Source: Pseudomonadota bacterium (GTDB lineage Bacteria; Pseudomonadota; Gammaproteobacteria; Xanthomonadales; Xanthomonadaceae). Taken from it: a stretch of 16,681 nt of DNA. The position numbers and the translations under genes are program-made. The notes beneath the pieces are model-generated. The model was not told the origin of the DNA. It was given only the letters and a program-made list of their open reading frames with translations, and searched no databases. Location: positions 1-16,681 of the forward strand of contig JAEWFT010000012.1 in assembly GCA_023388715.1 (NCBI GenBank), given 5' to 3'. Shown piece after piece: positions 5,808-12,474 of this stretch (position 1 is the stretch's first letter; each line of letters opens with the position of its first letter).

Positions 5808-7958
5808 TCATTCGGCCGGCAGCTTCATTTCCTGCAGCAGCGCCGGTGCCGGGTAGACCTTGGACAGCATCCAGCGCACGTAGCGCATGTCGACGTGGAT
5901 CGCGCGCTTGTAGCGCGGATCGAACATCCAGCTGGCGCTGACGGCCTCCCAGTTGCTGTCGAAGTTCAGGCCGATCAGGCGCCCGCGCGCGTCCAGTACC
6001 GGCGAGCCGGAATTGCCGCCGGTGGTGTCGAGGTTGGTCAGGAAGTTGACCGTCTGCGTCTTCAACGTGGGATCGGCGGTGCTGCCGAAGTCGCCCGCGG
6101 CGATCGCGTCCAGCAGCGGCTTGGGCGCATCGAACGGGAACGCGCCCGTGTTCTTCTCGACGATGCCCGCCACCGTGGTCACCGGCCGGTAGTCGACCGC
6201 ATCGCGGGGTGCCAGCGGACTGACCTTGCCGAAGCTGACCCGCAGCGTGGAATTGGCGTCCGGGTACACCGCCCTGCCCTGCGACTGCCGGAACGCCGTC
6301 AGCACGCGCATGTAGGCCGGGCGCAGGCGCAGCAGCTCGCCGGCGCGCTGCTTGGACTCGTTTTCCAGCCGCACCAGGGCGGGTTGCAGGGTGGCGGCGG
6401 CCTTCAGCAGCGCGTCGTCCGATGCGGCCAGCGCGGCGCTGTCGAGCTTGAGCGCGGCAAGGCGGGTGGCCTCGTCGCCGAGCCGGGTTCCGGCATACAG
6501 CGCATCGAGGCGCTGCGCGGCCTGCGCCTCGCTGGTGCCGAACACCGCGTCCACTTCCGGCACCCGCTGCGCGGCGGGCAGCGCGAAGTAGCGCTTGAGC
6601 GCATGGCGCAGCATCGCCTTCTCCACCTCGGGGTCATAGCGCCGCTGCAGCTGCCTCAGATTGCCCTCGATCAGCGCCTCGTCGCGCTGCTGGTAGCCGC
6701 CCTCGCGCAGGGCGTCGGGCTTGGCGCGCTCCAGCGCCAGCCGCTGCAGCTGCACCGCCGCGCCCAGCAGGCCCGGGCGCAGGAACGGCAGGATGAAGTC
6801 GCGCTCGCGCTGGGCCTGTTCGGCATCCAGCAGCGCCTGCATCGCACGGATATCGGCAAGTGCCGTGGCGCTGCCCGGCTGCCGCGCAAGCCAGGCCAGC
6901 ATCGCCGCCTCGTCCTCGCCCCGCACCCGCACCGCGTCGCTGCGGCGCAGGCCCTCCAGCTCGCCCTGCGCGCGCTTGAGGGTGTTCTTGTAGCCCGCCA
7001 CGCTGGAGGCATACGCCACCTCCTTCGCCGTGTTGCCGCCGGTGGCCTGCTGCACGGTGTCGATCATCTCGTCGTACATCGCCACCCGGGTCGGCAGCAG
7101 CCAGTCGATCTGGCCGGCGAATTCGGAAGCGGTGCGGTGGCGGAAGGTGCGGCCCGGATAGCCGGCCACCATCGCGAAGTCACCCGCCTTCACCGGCGCG
7201 GTGGACACGGTCAGGTGCGCGGGCGGCGCATATGGCACGTTGTCCTGGCTGTACCCCGCCGGCTTGCCGTCCCTGCCGACGTAGGCGCGATAGAAGGTGA
7301 AGTCGCCGGTGTGGCGCGGCCACATGAAGTTGTCGATCTCGTCGCCGTAATTGCCGATGGCGCGCGGTGGCGCGTACACGAGGCGGATGTCCTTCAGCTC
7401 CAGCTGCTTGATCAGGTGGAAATCGCTGCCGTAGTACATGTCGGCGACGCTGCAGCGATGGCCCGGATCGGCCTCGCATTGCGCTACCGCGGCCTTTTTC
7501 GCCGCATCCACCGCATCGTAGTAGGCGCGACCGGTCTTGCCGCTGGCCTGGGCTAGGATGCGGTCGGTGATCTTGTCGAAGCCGACCGTCACCCAGATCC
7601 GCGAGGCCGGGCCCGCCGAGACCTCGTCCGCGCGCGAGGCGGCGATGAAGCCGTCCTGGATCAGGTTGTTCTGTGGGGTCGAGTTGAGCTGGATCGCGCC
7701 CATTGCGCAGTGGTGGTTGGTCACCACCAGGCCTTCCGGCGAAACGAAGCTGGCGGTGCAGCCGCCCAGCGAAACGACCGCGGCCAGCGGCGGCCTGGTG
7801 ACGTCCGCCAGCGCGCGCGGGTCGCCCTTGTAGCCCGCCGCCTTCAGCTGCTTGGCCAGTTGCGGCAGCTGCGACGGCATCCACATGCCCTCGTCGGCGT
7901 GGGCCGCGCCCGCGGCGAGCGCCAGCACGATGGCGAGGGATGAACGGCGATGGCGCAT
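5808..7958 (-). CDS. S46 family serine dipeptidyl-peptidase, Ser-type (possibly DPP11-like)
   Basis: This 716-residue exported paralogue of the downstream gene has a signal peptide MRHRRSSLAIVLALAAGAAH with cleavage near ADEGMW. The triad is H83 (TNHHCAMGAIQ), D219 (WPRHTGDFTFYRAY) and S650 (GGNSGSPVLD); N325 is the likely amino-group ligand. The residue 18 after the nucleophile is S668 (NFDSNWEAV), where DPP7 enzymes have Gly and classical DPP11 Arg. Ser-bearing members have, as I recall, been grouped with the Asp/Glu-preferring DPP11s, so acidic P1 specificity is a reasonable guess. The frame opens at a GTG at 7967 that overlaps a GGAG (7967-7970); the ATG at 7958, 8 nt downstream of GGAG, is the better start. 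It is first in a two-gene unit, 41 nt ahead of the DPP7-type gene, and divergent from tdh. Confidence 0.94.
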   Translation of the reverse strand: MRHRRSSLAIVLALAAGAAHADEGMWMPSQLPQLAKQLKAAGYKGDPRALADVTRPPLAAVVSLGGCTASFVSPEGLVVTNHHCAMGAIQLNSTPQNNLIQDGFIAASRADEVSAGPASRIWVTVGFDKITDRILAQASGKTGRAYYDAVDAAKKAAVAQCEADPGHRCSVADMYYGSDFHLIKQLELKDIRLVYAPPRAIGNYGDEIDNFMWPRHTGDFTFYRAYVGRDGKPAGYSQDNVPYAPPAHLTVSTAPVKAGDFAMVAGYPGRTFRHRTASEFAGQIDWLLPTRVAMYDEMIDTVQQATGGNTAKEVAYASSVAGYKNTLKRAQGELEGLRRSDAVRVRGEDEAAMLAWLARQPGSATALADIRAMQALLDAEQAQRERDFILPFLRPGLLGAAVQLQRLALERAKPDALREGGYQQRDEALIEGNLRQLQRRYDPEVEKAMLRHALKRYFALPAAQRVPEVDAVFGTSEAQAAQRLDALYAGTRLGDEATRLAALKLDSAALAASDDALLKAAATLQPALVRLENESKQRAGELLRLRPAYMRVLTAFRQSQGRAVYPDANSTLRVSFGKVSPLAPRDAVDYRPVTTVAGIVEKNTGAFPFDAPKPLLDAIAAGDFGSTADPTLKTQTVNFLTNLDTTGGNSGSPVLDARGRLIGLNFDSNWEAVSASWMFDPRYKRAIHVDMRYVRWMLSKVYPAPALLQEMKLPAE

Positions 7959-7987
7959 GGCGGGCACTCCGGCAACGGCAAACCCGC

Positions 7988-7993
7988 ATTACA
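7988..7993 (-). promoter_or_regulatory. Candidate -10 box for the S46 peptidase unit
   Basis: TGTAAT on the minus strand (five of six to TATAAT) lies 29 nt before the ATG at 7958, in a GGTGTAATGCGGG context similar to the other -10 boxes of this window. No good -35 hexamer is visible. Confidence 0.4.
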
Positions 7994-8033
7994 CCATCCC
8001 CGGGGCGCTGGCTGCCCCTGCCCGTGGTCATGC

Positions 8034-8062
8034 CGGGCCGGCAACGGCCCGACCGGTAGAAT
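8034..8062 (+). promoter_or_regulatory. tdh promoter region: dyad plus -10 box TAGAAT
   Basis: TAGAAT (8057-8062, five of six to consensus) lies 26 nt before the tdh ATG in the context CGGTAGAATGCCCGC. The position expected for a -35 box is instead half of a perfect 6-6-6 dyad, CGGGCC-GGCAAC-GGCCCG (8034-8051). A regulator bound there could replace or block -35 contacts. The -10 box is moderately supported; the operator is a suggestion. Confidence 0.45.
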
Positions 8063-8088
8063 GCCCGCCTCAACGCACGAGGCGCACC

Positions 8089-9138
8089 ATGTCGCAAGCC
8101 ACGACCCAAGACACCATGCGCGCGCTGGTCAAGCGCGAAGCCGGCAAGGGCATCTGGATGGAGGAGGTGCCGGTGCCGGTGCCCGGCCCCAACGAAGTCC
8201 TGGTCAAGCTGGAAAAGACCGCGATCTGCGGCACCGACCTGCACATCTACCTGTGGGACGAGTGGAGCCAGCGCAACATCCAGCCCGGGCTGGTCATCGG
8301 CCACGAGTTCGTTGGCAGGGTCGCGCAGATCGGCCCGGGCGTGTCCGGCTACCACGTCGGCCAGCGCGTCTCCGCGGAGGGCCACATCGTCTGCGGCCAC
8401 TGCCGCAACTGTCGCGCCGGCCGCCAGCACCTGTGCCCCAACACTGTCGGCATCGGCGTCAACCGCAATGGCGCCTTCGCCGAGTACATCGTGATGCCTG
8501 CCACCAACCTGTGGCCGATCCCCGACCAGATCCCGAGCGAGCTGGCCGCCTTCTTCGACCCCTACGGCAACGCGGCGCACTGCGCGCTGGAGTTCGACGT
8601 GGTCGGCGAGGACGTGCTGATCACCGGCGCCGGACCCATCGGGGTAATCGCCGCCGGCATCTGCCAGCACATCGGCGCGCGCAACGTGGTGGTCACCGAC
8701 GTCAACGACTTCCGCCTCAAGCTCGCCGCCGACATGGGCGCCACCCGGGTAGTGAACGTGGCCAACCAGTCGCTCAAGGAGGTGATGGCCGACCTGCACA
8801 TGGAAGGCTTCGACGTGGGCCTGGAGATGAGCGGCAACCCGCGCGCCTTCAATGACATGCTCGATTGCATGTACCACGGCGGCAAGATCGCGATGCTCGG
8901 GATCATGCCCAGGGGCGCCGGCGCCGACTGGGACAAGATCATCTTCAAGGGCCTAACCATCCACGGCATCTACGGCCGCAAGATGTACGAGACCTGGTAC
9001 AAAATGACCCAGCTGGTGCTCGACGGCTTCCCGCTGGGCAAGGTGCTCACCCACCAGCTGCCGATCGACGAGTTCCAGCAGGGCTTCGACCTGATGGAAA
9101 GCGGCAAGTCCGGCAAGGTGGTGCTGAGCTGGAATTGA
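8089..9138 (+). CDS. tdh: L-threonine 3-dehydrogenase, zinc-dependent
   Basis: The 349-residue cytoplasmic enzyme oxidises L-threonine with NAD+ to 2-amino-3-oxobutanoate, the substrate of Kbl encoded downstream. It is a medium-chain dehydrogenase: catalytic zinc residues C47 (AICGTDLH), H72 and E73 (GHEF); four structural-zinc cysteines C102, C105, C108 and C116 (CGHCRNCRAGRQHLC); Rossmann motif GAGPIG (180-185). Tdh hallmarks such as WDEWSQ, GVNRNGAFAEY, FDPYGNA, FDVGLEMSG and YGRKMYETWYKM distinguish it from other zinc alcohol dehydrogenases. The ATG at 8089 has GAGG six bases upstream. A second ATG at 8116 (MRALVK) corresponds to the start of the 341-residue E. coli protein but has no clear Shine-Dalgarno, so a nine-residue extension is likely though not certain. 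Confidence 0.97.
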   Translation: MSQATTQDTMRALVKREAGKGIWMEEVPVPVPGPNEVLVKLEKTAICGTDLHIYLWDEWSQRNIQPGLVIGHEFVGRVAQIGPGVSGYHVGQRVSAEGHIVCGHCRNCRAGRQHLCPNTVGIGVNRNGAFAEYIVMPATNLWPIPDQIPSELAAFFDPYGNAAHCALEFDVVGEDVLITGAGPIGVIAAGICQHIGARNVVVTDVNDFRLKLAADMGATRVVNVANQSLKEVMADLHMEGFDVGLEMSGNPRAFNDMLDCMYHGGKIAMLGIMPRGAGADWDKIIFKGLTIHGIYGRKMYETWYKMTQLVLDGFPLGKVLTHQLPIDEFQQGFDLMESGKSGKVVLSWN

Positions 9139-9156
9139 GCGGCGGTGTCCGCGCGC

Positions 9157-9262
9157 GGCAGGTGGGCGCTGCCGGTCCGCGACACGCCGTGAATACGTCC
9201 ATGTAGGCTCATCGGCGGCGTCCATGCCGCCGATGGTCGCGCACCCGCAGCGCCCACCTGCC
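9157..9262. repeat. 106-nt nested palindrome (REP/BIME- or MITE-like) between tdh and kbl
   Basis: Three concentric inverted repeats share nearly the same centre. The outer arms are a perfect 16-bp pair (GGCAGGTGGGCGCTGC at 9157-9172 and its complement at 9247-9262). The middle pair is 6 bp (CGCGAC 9178-9183 / GTCGCG 9236-9241). The inner pair is 9 bp (ATCGGCGGC 9211-9219 / GCCGCCGAT 9226-9234) around a 6-nt loop. The core GTCCATGTAGGCTC... GGCGGCGTCCATGCCGCC resembles dispersed intergenic repeats I associate with xanthomonads, including GTAG-containing REPs. It sits between the tdh stop and the kbl Shine-Dalgarno and would fold strongly in the shared mRNA. The structure is certain; the repeat-family assignment is inference. 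Confidence 0.75.
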
Positions 9263-9284
9263 ACCGAATTGCCTGGAGCCCCCG

Positions 9285-10478
9285 ATGTCGCTCACCGCAC
9301 GCTATGCCGAAACCCTGGACGAGATCCGCGCCGCCGGCCTGTTCAAGGCCGAGCGCATCATCACCAGCCCGCAGTCCGCGCAGATCGAACTCGCCGACGG
9401 CCGCACGGTGCTGAATTTCTGCGCCAACAACTACTTGGGGCTGGCCGACCACCCGGAGATCATCGCCGCGGCGAAGGACGCGCTGGATACCCACGGATTC
9501 GGCATGGCATCGGTGCGCTTCATCTGCGGCACCCAGGACCTGCACAAGGAGCTCGAGAAGACCATCGCGGACTTCTTCGGCACCGAGGACACCATCCTCT
9601 ACGCGGCCTGCTTCGACGCCAACGGCGGCCTGTTCGAGCCGCTGCTCGACGAGAACGATGCCATCATTTCCGACGCGCTCAACCACGCCTCGATCATCGA
9701 CGGCGTGCGCCTGTGCAAGGCCCGGCGCTACCGCTACGCCAACTGCGACATGGCCGACCTGGAAAAGCAGCTCCAGCAGGCCAGGGCCGACGGCGCGCGC
9801 ACCATCATGATCACCACCGACGGCGTGTTCTCGATGGATGGCTTCATCGCACCGCTGGACGAGATCACCCGGCTGGCGCGGCAGTACGGCGCGCTGGTGC
9901 ACATCGACGAATGCCACGCGACCGGCTTCCTTGGCAAGAGCGGCCGCGGCAGCGCCGAGGTCAAGGGCGTGCTGGACCGGATCGACATCTTCACCGGCAC
10001 GCTCGGCAAGGCGATGGGCGGCGCCCTCGGCGGCTTCACCACCGGCAAGGCCGAGGTGATCGAACTGCTGCGCCAGCGCTCGCGTCCCTACCTGTTCTCC
10101 AACTCCCTGCCTCCGCACGTGGTGGCCGCCGGCACCAAGGCCTTCGAGATGCTGTCCTCGGCAGGTGACCTGCGCGAGCGCCTGCGCGGGAACACGACCT
10201 ACTTCCGCGAACGCATGACCGCCGCCGGGTTCGACATCAAGCCTGGCACCCACCCGATCTGCCCGGTGATGCTGTACGACGCGCCCCTTGCCCAGCGCTT
10301 CGCCGAGCGCCTGCTCGAGGAGGGCATCTACGCGATCGGGTTCTTCTTCCCGGTGGTGGCCAAGGGACAGGCCCGGATCCGCTGCCAGATGAGCGCCGCG
10401 CACAGCCGCGAACAACTGGACCTGGCGATCGACGCGTTCACCCGGATCGGCCACGAGCTGGGCGTGCTGAACGCCTGA
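9285..10478 (+). CDS. kbl: Glycine C-acetyltransferase (2-amino-3-ketobutyrate CoA ligase)
   Basis: The 397-residue pyridoxal-phosphate enzyme cleaves 2-amino-3-oxobutanoate with CoA to glycine and acetyl-CoA, completing the threonine degradation begun by Tdh. It belongs to the alpha-oxoamine synthase family (fold type I). Visible elements are NFCANNYLGLADHP (45-58), GFGMASVRFICGTQ (71-84), the HIDECHATGFLG segment with the cofactor-binding Asp (207-218), and the Schiff-base lysine in GTLGKAMGG (about residue 244). Length matches E. coli Kbl (398). A GGAG (9275-9278) lies 6 nt before the ATG. The gap to tdh is 146 nt and mostly filled by a palindromic repeat, but the shared strand and pathway argue for one operon. 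Confidence 0.97.
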   Translation: MSLTARYAETLDEIRAAGLFKAERIITSPQSAQIELADGRTVLNFCANNYLGLADHPEIIAAAKDALDTHGFGMASVRFICGTQDLHKELEKTIADFFGTEDTILYAACFDANGGLFEPLLDENDAIISDALNHASIIDGVRLCKARRYRYANCDMADLEKQLQQARADGARTIMITTDGVFSMDGFIAPLDEITRLARQYGALVHIDECHATGFLGKSGRGSAEVKGVLDRIDIFTGTLGKAMGGALGGFTTGKAEVIELLRQRSRPYLFSNSLPPHVVAAGTKAFEMLSSAGDLRERLRGNTTYFRERMTAAGFDIKPGTHPICPVMLYDAPLAQRFAERLLEEGIYAIGFFFPVVAKGQARIRCQMSAAHSREQLDLAIDAFTRIGHELGVLNA

Positions 10479-10484
10479 AACAGG

Positions 10485-10506
10485 CGCGCCGCCCTGGGGC
10501 GGCGCG
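10485..10506 (+). terminator. Stem-loop after kbl, possible terminator without a U-tract
   Basis: A perfect 9-bp all-GC stem with a CTGG loop starts 6 nt after the kbl stop codon and lies between convergent genes. The plus strand has no T-run after it (TGTGGTAGC); the minus strand offers only CCTGTTTCA. It may stop transcription weakly, act with Rho, or protect mRNA ends. Confidence 0.4.
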
Positions 10507-10532
10507 TGTGGTAGCGATGCTGCGGCTGCCGG

Positions 10533-11021
10533 TCAGTTGGACGGCGGTTCCGCCGCGGCCTCCGGCGTCGCGACCGGCGCCGCATCCTTGCGGCCAACCA
10601 CCCGCACGCCACGCGACTTCATCCATGCATCGAACTCGTCGGCCGTCATGCGCTTGCCGTTCTGGGTCATATTGAAACGCCAGGGCGTGTTGTCGAATTC
10701 GGTCTTGGGCTTGTAGGTCGCCGGATCGTTGGGATCGGCGGCGCGCAGGGCGGCGGCGCGTGCGACCGCGCGGCAACCATCCTGGCGGATGCGCAGCAGG
10801 ACGTTGTCCACCGACAGCGCCTCGTCGAACGCCTGGGTCAGCACGCCGGTGGCGCCGCCCAGCTGGGTGGTGGCGGGCGCCAGTTCGATCGCGACCGGCG
10901 CGATCATCGCCGGACGCACCGGCATCGCGGTCAGCAGGTCGCTGGCGCAGCTGGCTTCGTTGGCAACGGCCATGGCGGGCGCGGCCAGGACGAGCAGGCC
11001 ACAAACGGCGCGACGGAACAT
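10533..11021 (-). CDS. Exported protein of unknown function
   Basis: I cannot assign a family to this 162-residue protein. It starts with a signal peptide, MFRRAVCGLLVLAAPAMAVA, with likely cleavage before NEASC. The mature part has two cysteines (C25 and C83) that could form a disulfide in the periplasm. The most distinctive stretch is FDNTPWRFNMTQNGKRMTADEFDAWMKSRGVRVV (about 109-142), seemingly a small conserved C-terminal module, followed by a disordered Ala/Pro/Glu tail. The ATG at 11021 has GGGGAG 8 nt upstream; an upstream extension of the frame runs through the promoter and is rejected. A TTGCGG/TACACT promoter lies just upstream and the ompA terminator lies beyond it, so the gene appears monocistronic. 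Confidence 0.8.
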   Translation of the reverse strand: MFRRAVCGLLVLAAPAMAVANEASCASDLLTAMPVRPAMIAPVAIELAPATTQLGGATGVLTQAFDEALSVDNVLLRIRQDGCRAVARAAALRAADPNDPATYKPKTEFDNTPWRFNMTQNGKRMTADEFDAWMKSRGVRVVGRKDAAPVATPEAAAEPPSN

Positions 11022-11050
11022 GGTTGGTTCTCCCCTGAATCGACCGCTCC

Positions 11051-11079
11051 AGTGTAGGCAGCCGCCGGTGTACCCGCAA
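11051..11079 (-). promoter_or_regulatory. Promoter for the 162-residue exported protein
   Basis: On the minus strand TTGCGG (11079-11074) and TACACT (11056-11051) are separated by exactly 17 bp. The -10 box is 29 nt before the ATG at 11021, leaving a short leader that carries the Shine-Dalgarno. Confidence 0.5.
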
Positions 11080-11104
11080 TGACCCGGTCGTGAACAGCGA
11101 ACCG

Positions 11105-11139
11105 GAAAAAACGAAGCCCGGCGCATGGCCGGGCTTCGT
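11105..11139 (-). terminator. Rho-independent terminator of the OmpA-family gene
   Basis: A perfect 12-bp stem (arms 11111-11122 and 11128-11139) with a 5-nt loop is followed on the minus strand by six T (11111-11106). It starts about 22 nt after the stop codon. This is the strongest terminator in the window, fitting a highly expressed porin gene. Confidence 0.93.
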
Positions 11140-11161
11140 GTGGTGCAGCTTGTGACCCGTA

Positions 11162-12241
11162 TTACTGGGTGTTCAGCTCGGTGCGGCGGTTGGTCTCGCT
11201 CTTGCAGCCCGGGAACGCGTCGCCCAGGTTCTCCAGCGGACGGCTCTCGCCGTAACCGTTCGGGCCCGACAGGCGGCCGGAATCGATGCCGTTGCTGGTC
11301 AGGTAGTCGTACACCGCGCGGGCGCGGCGCTCGGACAGGCCCTGGTTGTAGGCGTCGGTGCCGCACTCGTCGGTGTGGCCAGCCACTTCGACGCGCAGGT
11401 CCGGGTAGCGCTTCAGGATTTCGACGGCCTCGTTGAGGATCGCCACCGCGTCAGGACGCAGGGTCGAGCGGTCGAAGTCGAAGTTCACGCCCTTCAGGTC
11501 GATCGAGACCGGGACCGGGCAGCCGTCCGGACCGATGGTCTGGCCAGCCTGCGAACCGGGGCAACGATCGTTGCAGTTGTTGACGCCGTCGCCGTCGTCA
11601 TCCAGGTCGGCGCAGTTCGCCGCGACCGGGGCCGGGGCCACCGGGGCGATCGGCTCCGGGCCGAGGGCGACGGTCATGCCGATCGACGCCAGCAGATCGG
11701 TGAAGCGGTCTTCCTGGTTACCGATGCGGGCCTGCTGGTCGTCGAAGTCGACGCGTGCACCCAGCTCGCCACGGACGTCGACGCGGCCCATGTCGGCCTG
11801 CAGGCCGATGCCCAGGTTCACTGCCAGGTTGCCGTCTTCGTGCTGGCCGGGCGAGTTCGGGTTCGGGAAGGCGTCGTACTCTTCCTCATGGCGCTGGTAG
11901 CCGATGCCGCCACGCAGGTAGGGCCACCACTTGGAATCAACGTTGCGGAAGTGGTAACGGCCGTCCAGCGAGATGCCGTACTGGCTCCACCACAGGTCCT
12001 CGTTGACCTTCTTGTGCGGGTTCTGGTAGTTCAGCTCGGTCTCCAGCGAGAAACGCGGGGAGAGGAACTTGCCGAAGCCCAAGGTGACGAACGGCGCGTC
12101 GTCCGTGCCGCGGCTGTTGTCCTGGAAGTTGAAACCGGTCGAGCCCGAGATGTACCAGCGATCATCGAACTCCTGGGCGGACGCGGCCTGCGCCAGACCC
12201 AGACTACCCAGCAGGGCAGCGCAGAGGAGTTTCTTGTTCAT
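11162..12241 (-). CDS. OmpA-family outer-membrane protein with thrombospondin-type-3 repeat
   Basis: The 359-residue protein has a signal peptide cleaved near ASA-QEF (after residue 22). An N-terminal eight-stranded-barrel-like domain covers about 23-195, rich in alternating aromatic strands (RWYISGSTGFNF, YGISLDGRYHF, WWPYLRGGIGYQ). A Pro/Ala hinge (196-208) leads to a TSP3 calcium-type repeat, DLDDDGDGVNNCNDRCPGS (212-230), with C210, C223, C227 and C241 placed for disulfides. The OmpA C-terminal domain (about 245-359) has the peptidoglycan-binding D291 in GHTDECGTD, R306 in LSERRA, and the closing NRRTEL motif. It anchors the outer membrane to the wall. AAGGAG lies 6 nt before the ATG. The protein ends soon after NRRTEL, as usual. 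It is monocistronic, with its own terminator. Confidence 0.95.
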   Translation of the reverse strand: MNKKLLCAALLGSLGLAQAASAQEFDDRWYISGSTGFNFQDNSRGTDDAPFVTLGFGKFLSPRFSLETELNYQNPHKKVNEDLWWSQYGISLDGRYHFRNVDSKWWPYLRGGIGYQRHEEEYDAFPNPNSPGQHEDGNLAVNLGIGLQADMGRVDVRGELGARVDFDDQQARIGNQEDRFTDLLASIGMTVALGPEPIAPVAPAPVAANCADLDDDGDGVNNCNDRCPGSQAGQTIGPDGCPVPVSIDLKGVNFDFDRSTLRPDAVAILNEAVEILKRYPDLRVEVAGHTDECGTDAYNQGLSERRARAVYDYLTSNGIDSGRLSGPNGYGESRPLENLGDAFPGCKSETNRRTELNTQ

Positions 12242-12319
12242 GTTCAGCTCCTTGATTCAGTAAGAAGAAACTTGACGCTTTGGGGATGTTTCAGACGGCC
12301 TTGGTCCGCTCGCCATCCC

Positions 12320-12390
12320 GTGCACCGTAATTCCGTGCACGTGAAAGCCGTGTTAACGCTAGCATAACAGTCAGGCGGCATGCAAAAAAC
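12320..12390 (-). promoter_or_regulatory. Upstream region of the OmpA-family gene: candidate promoter and leader palindrome
   Basis: On the minus strand TATGCT (12366-12361) is a plausible -10 box. The 17-bp position upstream is a T6 run (12389-12384), and TTGCAT overlaps it (12385-12380) at a less suitable spacing. Downstream, GTGCAC repeats in inverted orientation (12320-12325 and 12335-12340, 9 nt apart) would form a hairpin or operator within a leader of more than 100 nt. The precise promoter is uncertain. The 233-bp gap shared with the divergent fadH-type gene holds nothing else I can name. Confidence 0.35.
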
Positions 12391-12462
12391 CTGAACGCGA
12401 GTGTCGTAAGTAACGGGTCGCGACGATGTGAAGGCGGCAGCGCGCCGCGCCATACGCTTCGG

Positions 12463-12468
12463 TATGCT
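12463..12468 (+). promoter_or_regulatory. Candidate -10 box for leaderless fadH-type gene
   Basis: TATGCT ends six bases before the ATG at 12475, so transcription would start at the start codon. No Shine-Dalgarno is present (the preceding bases are TTCGGCG), and no good -35 box is found. A 5-bp inverted repeat, CATAC/GTATG, overlaps the box. Confidence 0.35.
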
Positions 12469-12474
12469 TCGGCG

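Noticed and set aside
5767..5811. Start at 5811 for the DPP7-type gene, overlapping the upstream stop as ATGA
   Set aside because: Translational coupling is tempting, but the added residues (SRPPPRTPKRKD) would sit before a good signal peptide, and the start at 5766 has a well-spaced AAGGA and gives the expected length.
3679..5856. A 725-codon open frame on the plus strand, opposite the DPP7-type gene
   Set aside because: It is fully antisense to a well-supported enzyme, has His/Arg/Gly/Val-rich low-complexity composition, and reflects codon bias in GC-rich DNA. The same applies to the long frames opposite the other S46 gene (5793-7556), kbl (8970-10454) and fadH (12244-14418).
7852..8088. 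N-terminal extension of tdh by 79 codons
   Set aside because: It overlaps the divergent peptidase gene and the tdh promoter; Tdh homologues begin at or near the chosen start.
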